Positions 15,403 through 20,848 of a DNA stretch of 24,420 nt are shown here, piece by piece. The stretch is taken from IMG/VR virus record IMGVR_UViG_3300044615_000902, positions 1 through 24,420 of that record. The stretch is one strand, 5' to 3'. Made by a program: the position numbers and the translations under genes. A model generated the notes under the pieces. It was not told the DNA's origin. It was given only the letters and a program-made list of their open reading frames with translations, and did no database searches. The stretch is from a virus. The number at the start of each line of letters is the position of its first letter. Position 1 is the stretch's first letter.

Positions 15403-15729
15403 ATGGACAGACCTACGCTTGCCATTGTGTCGCTTGGTTTGCTCTCTGTTGGCTTTCTGGTTGTGTTCTACACAGATGCAGCACCAGAGCCACCACAGCG
15501 GCAGCTAGGAGCAACTAGGACGCAGCCAGGAGCCACACAACAGGACACAAGGCCAACATGGCTTGTCATCACGAAGTCAGGGCAAAGGCACAGGGGCAGG
15601 CTAGTGGATGATGGGTGGACTGAGGTTGTCCTAGAGGTCAGCTATGGTGGCCAAGTGACCATTAGGAAAAGCGAGATTGAAAGTACCCAAGTAGAAAATA
15701 GCACGGATAAAACAGGGGTATTGTACTAG
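15403..15729 (+). CDS. Membrane-anchored small beta-domain protein, first early gene
   Basis: I choose the ATG at 15403 (108 residues), which has a GAAGG 11 bases upstream; TTG at 15337 or GTG at 15370 would add residues without improving the protein. Residues 5-23 (TLAIVSLGLLSVGFLVVFY) form one membrane helix or signal anchor. A Pro/Gln/Thr-rich linker (about 26-46) follows. The C-terminal part (TWLVITKSGQRHRGRLVDDG, then VVLEVSYGGQVTIRKSEIES) has the alternating pattern of a small SH3- or Sm-like beta barrel. I do not recognise the family. As the first gene after the genome junction it is likely among the first to be expressed, but a host-takeover or exclusion role is only a guess. Confidence 0.6.
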   Translation: MDRPTLAIVSLGLLSVGFLVVFYTDAAPEPPQRQLGATRTQPGATQQDTRPTWLVITKSGQRHRGRLVDDGWTEVVLEVSYGGQVTIRKSEIESTQVENSTDKTGVLY

Positions 15730-15842
15730 TCAGGAGATGTCAAGGAGAAACTAGACAGGGTGGCTTTAAAATTCATGCTTGACCTAAGCTAAGCCTTGGC
15801 TATGGTTCAGTCACCACGCCAGAGCAAGAAAGAGAGAAAGCC

Positions 15843-16106
15843 ATGGCCAGCAACACCAGCACCCCCAAAGCCCGCACCCTGAGCATTCGATGCAACGGGG
15901 AAACCTGCGTCCTGCATTGGACACCAAGCCACTATGAATCCGCCTCAGGTGGCAGCAAGGTAGGCAGCAAGGTCAAGTGGGACAATGTAGAACAGTGCGA
16001 AGATTGCGGACAGACCATAAGCGAAGACTCAGCTTGCACCGGTAGCTTTGTGGTCTGTGGCTGTGGTGCCAGCTATGCCTGCCGTCCCTTTGCCTACTCG
16101 GAGTGA
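15843..16106 (+). CDS. Cys-rich putative zinc-binding small protein
   Basis: The 87-residue protein has eight cysteines at residues 17, 22, 52, 55, 65, 72, 74 and 80. The arrangement CEDC near residue 52 followed by CGC and a last Cys at 80 suggests a zinc ribbon or two small zinc knuckles. No family is recognised. The ATG has a GAGAAAG site and CCATGG context. The next micro-gene starts 4 bases after the stop. Small zinc-binding early proteins often bind nucleic acid or host polymerase, but nothing here proves that. Confidence 0.65.
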   Translation: MASNTSTPKARTLSIRCNGETCVLHWTPSHYESASGGSKVGSKVKWDNVEQCEDCGQTISEDSACTGSFVVCGCGASYACRPFAYSE

Positions 16107-16109
16107 ACC

Positions 16110-16193
16110 ATGTTGCTAATCCCTCTCGACGCTCCCGTGTCCCTCATCGCTTCCCTTCGTGCCTCCTCAATCCCCTTTGCATTCAAGGTCTAA
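16110..16193 (+). CDS. 27-residue micro-protein filling the gap between early genes
   Basis: The frame (MLLIPLDAPVSLIASLRASS and seven more residues) fits the space between the Cys-rich gene and the next gene almost exactly, with stop-AACC-ATG or stop-AACC-like spacing on both sides. A GGAG site lies 7 bases before the ATG. The sequence is hydrophobic and Ser/Ala-rich and could associate with membranes. It could instead be a leader peptide controlling the downstream gene. Coding status is inferred only from packing and the ribosome binding site. Confidence 0.4.
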   Translation: MLLIPLDAPVSLIASLRASSIPFAFKV

Positions 16194-16196
16194 ACC

Positions 16197-16820
16197 ATGC
16201 TCTCCTCCCGCTACTTCCCCGTCATCATCCCTGTCTCCCTTTCGGCAAAGAAGGGGGACACCCAGCCTTTCTGGCTTGGGATCCGCCATGATATCCCCTG
16301 CGTGTCCATTGCCTCAGAATACGGCCAGCCGTGGCAAGGCTTGGAATCTTTGGAACCAAACAAGTACCGGAACAGTGGAGGCGTCCGGCTTGATCCGGTC
16401 TATTCTGGAAACCTGCTCTGGCGTGGTGACAACCTGGAAGGCAACCGGCTGGACAATGCAGGATATAGTACCTGGGAAGGCTCAGGGGCAGACCGTAAGC
16501 AGGTTGTCATGCCTTCCCCGGTCTATCGTGGGGAAGCTATCGGTGAATGTGGGTTCACTGTGAACCTTGCCCCCCATTACAATAATTTCATTCGCTGGTC
16601 AGACTGCAAGGCAACGGATGGTGCTCGTAAGTGGCTCCATGCTGAGCTGGATTTAACGATCCTGGCGACCATCCAGGAGCACAAAGACACACTCAGGCAG
16701 GCAGCCCTGGCTAATCTCCGGTTCCGCTTTGCTGAGGGCGTTGCTTCCCTCCGTAAGGCTGCTCAGGAACGCGAGGAAGAGGCACAGCGGATCATGGAAG
16801 CCATTAGCCTTCCCTCCTGA
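16197..16820 (+). CDS. Hypothetical early protein with helical C-terminal tail
   Basis: The 207-residue protein is not recognised. Residues 1-50 are beta-like (YFPVIIPVSL, FWLGIRHDIPCVSI). Residues 50-135 are Gly/Asn/Trp-rich and beta-like (NLLWRGDNLEG, FTVNLAPHYNNFIRWSD). Residues about 145-205 form a long charged helix with coiled-coil character (TLRQAALANLRFRFAEGVASLRKAAQ and EREEEAQ). There are no transmembrane segments and no catalytic signature. The ATG follows AAGG at 9 bases, and its aaccatgctc context equals the first 10 bases of the repeats at 15159. Confidence 0.65.
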   Translation: MLSSRYFPVIIPVSLSAKKGDTQPFWLGIRHDIPCVSIASEYGQPWQGLESLEPNKYRNSGGVRLDPVYSGNLLWRGDNLEGNRLDNAGYSTWEGSGADRKQVVMPSPVYRGEAIGECGFTVNLAPHYNNFIRWSDCKATDGARKWLHAELDLTILATIQEHKDTLRQAALANLRFRFAEGVASLRKAAQEREEEAQRIMEAISLPS

Positions 16821-16850
16821 ATAAACATAACCCTTACCAAAGTATAAACC

Positions 16851-17195
16851 ATGGACCCCAAAGATATCCTCCCTCATTACCTGGAATGTTGCGCCTGGGC
16901 AGAGTCAGGAGACGAGCAAAGCCCATTGAGTCGCTATGCTCCTGAGTTTTCCTTAGATGCTCAGGCGGTTGCACTAGAGCGTTGTACATCATTCCTCCAT
17001 GACAATCCAGACGTCGCCCTTAGCGGTTTAACTGCGGAACAGGTTGGACACGATTTGTGGCTAACCTCCCAGGGTCACGGTTCGGGATTCTGGGACCGTG
17101 GCTTAGGAGAGCTTGGCCAGCGCCTCAGCAAAAGGGCAAAGCTGGAACACTGTGAAGCATACATAGGTGATTCTGGCTTAGTGGAGCTTCAGTAA
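16851..17195 (+). CDS. Conserved phage protein of unknown function (QxGHDxWLT...HGxGFWDR type)
   Basis: The 114-residue protein carries the segment EQVGHDLWLTSQGHGSGFWD and the following RGLGELGQRL, a pattern I recall from small hypothetical proteins widespread in phages and plasmids, whose function is unknown to me. The N-terminal part (PHYLECCAWAESGDE) is probably helical. Near-invariant His, Asp, Trp and Arg in the motif suggest a fold-defining or catalytic cluster, but no activity is established. The ATG has the AAACCATGG context typical of this region and no strong Shine-Dalgarno sequence. Confidence 0.7.
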   Translation: MDPKDILPHYLECCAWAESGDEQSPLSRYAPEFSLDAQAVALERCTSFLHDNPDVALSGLTAEQVGHDLWLTSQGHGSGFWDRGLGELGQRLSKRAKLEHCEAYIGDSGLVELQ

Positions 17196-17271
17196 TGATT
17201 CCCCTCCTAGCCTTCCTCGCTTAACCTAACCACACTCTCAACCATTCCCATCCCACTCCAAAGGAAACCCC

Positions 17272-17952
17272 ATGGACTCATCCATTAACCTTCCTGAAAT
17301 CCTTAACCTACACTCGCTCTGGCTTGGTAACAAACCAGGGGGCAGCCGTGCGAACCTCAGCGGTGCGGACCTCATCGGTGCGGACCTCAGCCGTGCGAAC
17401 CTCAGCGGTGCGGACCTCAGCCGTGCGGGCCTCAGCGGTGCGGACCTCAGCCGTGCGAACCTCAGCGGTGCGAACCTCATCGGTGCGGGCCTCAGCGGTG
17501 CGGACCTCAGCGGTGCGGACCTCAGCGGTGCGGACCTCATCGGTGCGGACCTCAGCCGTGCGAACCTCAGCGGTGCGGACCTCAGCGGTGCGGACCTCAT
17601 CGGTGCGGACCTCAGCGGTGCGAAGGGCGCAGCCCTGGTTATCGCCAGAACCCGTATACTCCCGCAAGGCTCCCTCATTGGCTGGAAGAAATGCAAGTAT
17701 AACGTCATTATTAAACTTCGCATCCCCGAGGAAGCCAAGCGTTCCCATGCCTTTGGCCGCAAGTGCCGGGCTGAATACGTGGAGGTCCTGGAAGTCTTTG
17801 GCTCAGATGAAGGGATAAGCCAGCACGATGGAGTGACAAAGTATATCAAAGGTGCAACCGTGCACCCCGACAAGTGGAGCGATGATTGGCAGGAGGAATG
17901 CGATAGTGGAATTCACTTCTTCATCACCCGTGAGGAAGCGGAGGCATACTGA
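17272..17952 (+). CDS. Pentapeptide-repeat protein with DUF5758-like C-terminal domain
   Basis: The 226-residue protein has 18 consecutive pentapeptides (A-D/N/G-L-S/I-G/R) at residues 27-116, predicting a right-handed quadrilateral beta-helix of about four and a half coils. The C-terminal 105 residues ([54 protein letters not shown]) resemble the domain that often follows pentapeptide repeats in phage proteins (DUF5758, from memory). Some pentapeptide proteins mimic DNA and bind gyrase, and several T7-family early proteins are DNA mimics, but no target can be assigned here. An AAAGGA site precedes the ATG. The 15-bp DNA repeats produce long false frames on both strands. Confidence 0.85.
   Translation: MDSSINLPEILNLHSLWLGNKPGGSRANLSGADLIGADLSRANLSGADLSRAGLSGADLSRANLSGANLIGAGLSGADLSGADLSGADLIGADLSRANLSGADLSGADLIGADLSGAKGAALVIARTRILPQGSLIGWKKCKYNVIIKLRIPEEAKRSHAFGRKCRAEYVEVLEVFGSDEGISQHDGVTKYIKGATVHPDKWSDDWQEECDSGIHFFITREEAEAY
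17350..17619 (+). repeat. 18 tandem 15-bp units encoding pentapeptides
   Basis: The unit is close to gcggacctcagcggt, repeated 18 times in frame. Units differ mainly at a few positions (gac/aac, agc/atc, ggt/cgt), so many are identical at DNA level. Such low synonymous divergence points to recent expansion by slippage or unequal recombination, and predicts copy-number differences among relatives. Confidence 0.95.
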
Positions 17953-17953
17953 T

Positions 17954-18064
17954 ATGGCCTTAGCCTTCCTCTTGCTCTCTATCCTGGTCATTTGCGTATT
18001 CATTGCGCTACAGGATAGGAAGCACAGACAATCCTATGATTATGACAAGGAGACGGAACCATGA
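17954..18064 (+). CDS. 36-residue single-span membrane protein
   Basis: Starting at the ATG one base after the pentapeptide gene stop, the frame encodes MALAFLLLSILVICVFIALQ followed by a basic and then acidic tail (DRKHRQSYDYDKETEP). It is a clear single transmembrane helix with a charged cytoplasmic-type tail. A GGAGG site lies 9 bases upstream. Its stop overlaps the next ATG (ATGA), so it sits in a tight translational cluster. Possible roles include lysis modulation or superinfection exclusion, but this is not demonstrable here. Confidence 0.6.
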   Translation: MALAFLLLSILVICVFIALQDRKHRQSYDYDKETEP

Positions 18065-18315
18065 TTACCGCAAACAATATAGACACCAGTGATGCAACTT
18101 ACCAATTACTTAGTGAGCTATTCTCAAGCATCACTAAAGAGTTTTATGGGTTAGAGAATGGAGGCGGATGGGTGTTAAGGAAGGAAGCGGTTTGTCCAAA
18201 GACAGACAGCCACATTGTGGAATATGAACACTTGGAGAGTGGCTGTTTCGTTCGGTTTGAACGGCAAGGAGATAACGTGGAGTATGCCTATATTCCAGCA
18301 GGGGAAAGGGAGTAA
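18061..18315 (+). CDS. Hypothetical small early protein
   Basis: The 84-residue acidic protein is unrecognised. The N-terminal half is helical (ATYQLLSELFSSITKEFYGL). The C-terminal half is probably a beta-sheet (GGWVLRKEAV, HIVEYEHLESGCFVRFER, NVEYAYIPAG). The ATG overlaps the previous stop as ATGA and has an AAGGAG site. No metal-binding or membrane motif is visible. Confidence 0.6.
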   Translation: MITANNIDTSDATYQLLSELFSSITKEFYGLENGGGWVLRKEAVCPKTDSHIVEYEHLESGCFVRFERQGDNVEYAYIPAGERE

Positions 18316-18318
18316 GCC

Positions 18319-18510
18319 ATGAGCAACGGAGAGCCAAACAAGCCAACCCCTGAGGAATGCCTCAAAGCCCTACAAGGTATGATTAATGCCTTTTCATGCA
18401 CCAAGCTTGAGACTCAGGCTCAATGCACAGCCTACGAAGAGGCATGCAAGGTAGCCAACAAGCTGTGGAGGCGTGACCTGTGGGAAAGGATCCACCATGC
18501 GCCCCTCTAG
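18319..18510 (+). CDS. Hypothetical 63-residue helical protein
   Basis: The protein (MSNGEPNKPTPEECLKALQG and following) appears wholly helical, with three cysteines (residues 14, 27, 35) not in a zinc-like order. It starts 3 bases after the upstream stop with a GGGAG site 6 bases before the ATG. Its end overlaps the deaminase-like gene by 14 bases. No family is recognised. Confidence 0.55.
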   Translation: MSNGEPNKPTPEECLKALQGMINAFSCTKLETQAQCTAYEEACKVANKLWRRDLWERIHHAPL

Positions 18511-18910
18511 CCTAGCCAAGCGTGCATCCCAGATGCTCCCTGAGGTAATCCGCAAGCATGATCCAGGCCATGCATTGTTTGCCTTCATGGTGCAACGCAA
18601 TGCAGTCCTGGCAGCATCCCACAACCTCACAGGGCGCATCAGTTGCCTCCCCCGTACAACTAGCCCGTGCTCTAGGTTTGGCTATAAGCGTGACTCTGTT
18701 CATGCCGAGGTTGCAGCAGTCAAGAAAGGCATGGGCAAAGTGGATCGGCGGAAGCCCTGGCATATCGTGGTCATGCGTTTAGCTCCGGGTGGACAACTCA
18801 GGCTAGCCAAGCCCTGTCCTATCTGCCAAGCGTATTTGAAGGCTCAGGGATGCTCTCATGCCATCTATAGCGATTCAGAGGGAGACATGGTGCAGCTATG
18901 CCTATCCTAA
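18497..18910 (+). CDS. Zinc-dependent deaminase-like protein (HAE...PCxxC)
   Basis: From the ATG at 18497 (137 residues) the protein has HAEVAAVKKG with H69 and E71, and PCPIC with C107 and C110. This is the zinc ligand and proton-shuttle signature of the cytidine/deoxycytidylate deaminase superfamily. The 36-residue spacing between HAE and PCxxC and the downstream beta strand (HAIYSDSEGD) fit the fold. The substrate is not clear: a free nucleotide (dCMP or cytidine) is the common case for phages, but nucleic acid or another base is possible. An AAAGGA site precedes the chosen start, and the upstream in-frame start at 18473 lacks one. Confidence 0.75.
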   Translation: MRPSSLAKRASQMLPEVIRKHDPGHALFAFMVQRNAVLAASHNLTGRISCLPRTTSPCSRFGYKRDSVHAEVAAVKKGMGKVDRRKPWHIVVMRLAPGGQLRLAKPCPICQAYLKAQGCSHAIYSDSEGDMVQLCLS

Positions 18911-18912
18911 TC

Positions 18913-19038
18913 ATGCCCTCAGAGTTAAAACAGCCTTCCCCTCCGAAATTCCTAGAGCCAGGAAAGCTTGCAAAGCTTGTGAAACAAAGGGAGTACATGA
19001 GGGAGTACAGACAACGAAAGCGAAACCTTGCTATCTAG
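18913..19038 (+). CDS. 41-residue basic peptide coupled to the deaminase-like gene
   Basis: The ATG lies 2 bases after the deaminase-like stop, suggesting reinitiation. The product ends in a strongly basic, aromatic stretch (KQREYMREYRQRKRNLA) like the YMREYR-type helices at the ends of small phage DNA-binding proteins. The frame is short and has no Shine-Dalgarno sequence of its own, so coding status is uncertain. The start of the frame contains one copy of the dispersed agccttcccc repeat. Confidence 0.4.
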   Translation: MPSELKQPSPPKFLEPGKLAKLVKQREYMREYRQRKRNLAI

Positions 19039-19061
19039 CTTTCTACTGTCATAGTAGAAGC

Positions 19062-19442
19062 ATGAACCTAAGCCCTGATGACCTGGATAGATTCCGACGT
19101 ATGGATGCAGCCCTAGCACGATTCCAAAAACTCAGCCCAACCATTGGGGTTGGTCAGATGAGGGCCGTGCTGTGGGCTGCTCTGTCGGATAATAAAGGCT
19201 ATCAAGGGGAATTTGTAAAGCGTCTGAACCTCAGCGAAACAGCCGCCAGTGGTAACCTGGATTTCTGGACCCGCTATTGCAAGAATAAAGTAAAGCCTCC
19301 AGAGCTATTAGTCAAAGAGCAGGCATTGGAAGATAGAACACAGAATAGAATATTTATGACGCAACTGGGCGAACGATTCATTGCAGAAATCAAAACCATC
19401 CTAGATCCAACCCAGCCTTCCCCCGCAGATAAGGACAATTAA
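19062..19442 (+). CDS. MarR-like winged-helix regulator (putative)
   Basis: I start at the ATG at 19062 (126 residues), since the upstream open frame overlaps two other genes. A helix (DDLDRFRRMDAALARFQKLS) is followed by a winged-helix pattern: VGQMRAVLWAALSDNKGYQG, a recognition-helix-like FVKRLNLSETAASGNLDFW, and a wing with DRTQNRIFMTQLGERFIAEI, which parallels the DRR...LT..G signature of MarR proteins. The segment between helix and wing is atypical. It ends just before the integrase gene, so it may be the repressor or an integration regulator. The AGAAG site is weak. Confidence 0.6.
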   Translation: MNLSPDDLDRFRRMDAALARFQKLSPTIGVGQMRAVLWAALSDNKGYQGEFVKRLNLSETAASGNLDFWTRYCKNKVKPPELLVKEQALEDRTQNRIFMTQLGERFIAEIKTILDPTQPSPADKDN

Positions 19443-19444
19443 CC

Positions 19445-20479
19445 ATGGCTATCAGAAAGCGTGGTGATTCGTGGCAAGTCGATGTGACCGTAAAGGGAAC
19501 GCGTAGGTCCTGCACCTGTGCGACACCTGAGGAGGCACAAAAGGTTGAGGCTCAGCTACGGGCTGAGTTGTTCAATGGTGCTCCTGTAGAGCAAGGCAAG
19601 GGCTGGACTCTGAAGGATACCTATGATCGGTGTATGCTCCAGGTGTGGCGTGGTAAGGCTCATGCAAACAACGTGGAAAAGATATATGCGAAACTAGAGA
19701 AACACTTTGGAGCAGACACCCCCATGGCTGCAATCTCTGCGCTGGATGTGGACGCATATTTTGCATCCATGATGTCCCGTGGTCTGGCTAATGGGACTAT
19801 CAACAGGCATCGGGCTGTCCTTACCCGTATGTTTAGCTTTGCCATAGAGCGCAAGGAAGTCTCCCAAGTGACCAGCCAGCCACACATGGAGCACTTCAAG
19901 GAGTCTATTGGCCGCATGAAGTATTTCACTATTGAGGAGGAGAAAGCCATTACCTCTACCATGCGTCACTTTGGTTACACGGAGCAGGCAGACTTTGTTG
20001 AATTTCTGCTAGACACTGGTGCACGTGTGCAATCCGATGGATTCGCTTTGACATGGGACAAGGTAAACTTTGATACCAATGTCCTGGTGTTCCATGGTCG
20101 AAAGTGTGGCAAGACCACAGGTATCCCCATGACTAAGCGGGTTGCTGCCATGCTGAAGGCAAGGAAGGCAGCTAGGCCCGACTCCACCCACGTTTGGCCT
20201 TATCAGCATTGGTGGCTGAGGAGCCCTTGGGATCGGGTTAAAGAACACCTGAAGCAAGGGCATGATCCTGAGTGGATCCCACACACATGCAGGCACACCA
20301 CGGCTTCACGCTTGGTACAGGCTGGGGTGCCATTGATGGCTGTTAAGGAGTTTCTGGGGCATAGCTCCATCACGGTCACCATGCGCTACAGTCACCTAGC
20401 CCCTACTGCCTTGCTTCCCTGTGTGGCAGCCCTAGAGCCCACAACAGACACCAAACCACCGTCTCAGGCGGCCGGGTAA
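19445..20479 (+). CDS. int: Tyrosine recombinase / phage integrase
   Basis: The 344-residue protein has the full catalytic set: R194 in TGARVQSDGFALTW, K223 in the beta-hairpin, H280 and R283 in PHTCRHTTASRL, H306 in FLGHSS, and the nucleophile Y315 in MRYSHL. Residues 1-50 form the arm-binding domain (RKRGDSWQVDVTVKGTRRSC, a three-stranded sheet). Residues about 55-150 form the SAM-like core-binding domain (HANNVEKIYAKLEKHFG, GTINRHRAVLTRMF). It would integrate the phage at a host attachment site. AAGGA precedes the ATG at 9 bases, and the start lies 2 bases after the upstream stop. The tRNA-like sequence begins 31 bases downstream. Confidence 0.95.
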   Translation: MAIRKRGDSWQVDVTVKGTRRSCTCATPEEAQKVEAQLRAELFNGAPVEQGKGWTLKDTYDRCMLQVWRGKAHANNVEKIYAKLEKHFGADTPMAAISALDVDAYFASMMSRGLANGTINRHRAVLTRMFSFAIERKEVSQVTSQPHMEHFKESIGRMKYFTIEEEKAITSTMRHFGYTEQADFVEFLLDTGARVQSDGFALTWDKVNFDTNVLVFHGRKCGKTTGIPMTKRVAAMLKARKAARPDSTHVWPYQHWWLRSPWDRVKEHLKQGHDPEWIPHTCRHTTASRLVQAGVPLMAVKEFLGHSSITVTMRYSHLAPTALLPCVAALEPTTDTKPPSQAAG

Positions 20480-20510
20480 CGAGTGTTGCGTAACGGTCAC
20501 AGCCTTCCCC

Positions 20511-20593
20511 GCGAGGGTGGCGAAACAGCAAACGCGCAGGTCTTAGAAGCCTGTACCTTCAACGGTTTACGGGTGCAAGTCCCGTCCCTCGCA
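20511..20593 (+). tRNA. tRNA-Leu (anticodon UAG), class II, no encoded CCA
   Basis: The acceptor stem gcgaggg/ccctcgc pairs perfectly, with discriminator A at 20593 and no CCA after it. The D stem is GCG/CGC (20520-20522, 20533-20535). The anticodon stem (20537-20541 with 20549-20553) closes the loop CTTAGAA, giving anticodon UAG, which reads CUA. A long variable arm with an ACC/GGT stem (20555-20566) and a perfect T stem acggg/cccgt follow. Departures are A at position 18, G at position 55 and A at 37. The leucine codon CTA is very common in this phage. It may be functional, or a relic forming attP. Confidence 0.8.
20549..20593 (+). other. Candidate attP core in the 3' half of the tRNA-like gene
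   Basis: Tyrosine integrases commonly recombine within tRNA genes, and phage attP then carries a copy of the tRNA 3' half so that the host gene is restored. This tRNA-like gene lies 31 bases downstream of an intact integrase, which makes its 3' half the best core candidate. Unusually, the whole tRNA is present, not just the 3' half. The exact crossover cannot be fixed without a host sequence. Confidence 0.4.
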
Positions 20594-20727
20594 TTCTTCC
20601 CTTAGGACTTAGAAACCTTCGTGACTATTAGCCTTAGCCTTAATCTCAGCTATCTATTTATCCTAAATCGAGTTGTGGCAATTGTTCAGCCACCGGGTTT
20701 AGGCTCAACCTAACCAACAGACTCGTT

Positions 20728-20763
20728 TGTTGCGGAGCCATTCACCGCAACACCAGGGTTTTT
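20728..20763 (+). terminator. Hairpin with T-tract between tRNA and RNA polymerase gene
   Basis: tgttgcgg (20728-20735) pairs perfectly over 8 bases with ccgcaaca (20745-20752) around a 9-base loop, and TTTTT follows at 20759-20763 after a 6-base gap. It may terminate transcripts from the integrase/tRNA side and so limit polymerase expression. The gap weakens this reading; an operator or integrase arm site is possible. The rest of 20594-20848 holds a second imperfect stem (ggtttagg/cctaacc, 20696-20715) and no gene. Confidence 0.45.
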
Positions 20764-20775
20764 CGTTCAAGTCTA

Positions 20776-20788
20776 AACCTAGGCTGAA
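20776..20788 (+). promoter_or_regulatory. Motif aacctaggctgaa upstream of RNA polymerase
   Basis: This 13-mer recurs with one mismatch (aacctaagctgaa) at 23361-23373, just after the polymerase gene, and more loosely at 15781-15793 upstream of the Cys-rich gene. The positions, each before a gene, would suit promoters of the phage polymerase or regulator sites. It does not look like the T7 consensus, and function is inferred only from recurrence. Confidence 0.25.
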
Positions 20789-20848
20789 CTTAAAGCCCAA
20801 CGTCCCAACCATCGAATAGCCACCTAGGCACCACCGGAGCCTTCCCCG

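Noticed and set aside
16103-16563. Overlapping plus-strand frames 16103-16291 and 16159-16563
   Set aside because: They overlap the better supported 16197-16820 gene, lack a good ribosome binding site and have low-complexity Ser/Pro-rich translations.
17238-17873. Long open frames on the minus strand and a second plus frame across the pentapeptide region (for example 17308-17748 minus, 17324-17818 plus)
   Set aside because: They arise because the 15-bp repeat keeps all frames open; the products are monotonous repeats, and only the 17272 frame gives a known fold and a sensible C-terminal domain.
18858-19061. Longer start for the winged-helix protein
   Set aside because: The extension lies within the deaminase-like gene and the coupled micro-peptide, and reads as an unstructured Lys/Cys-rich stretch.
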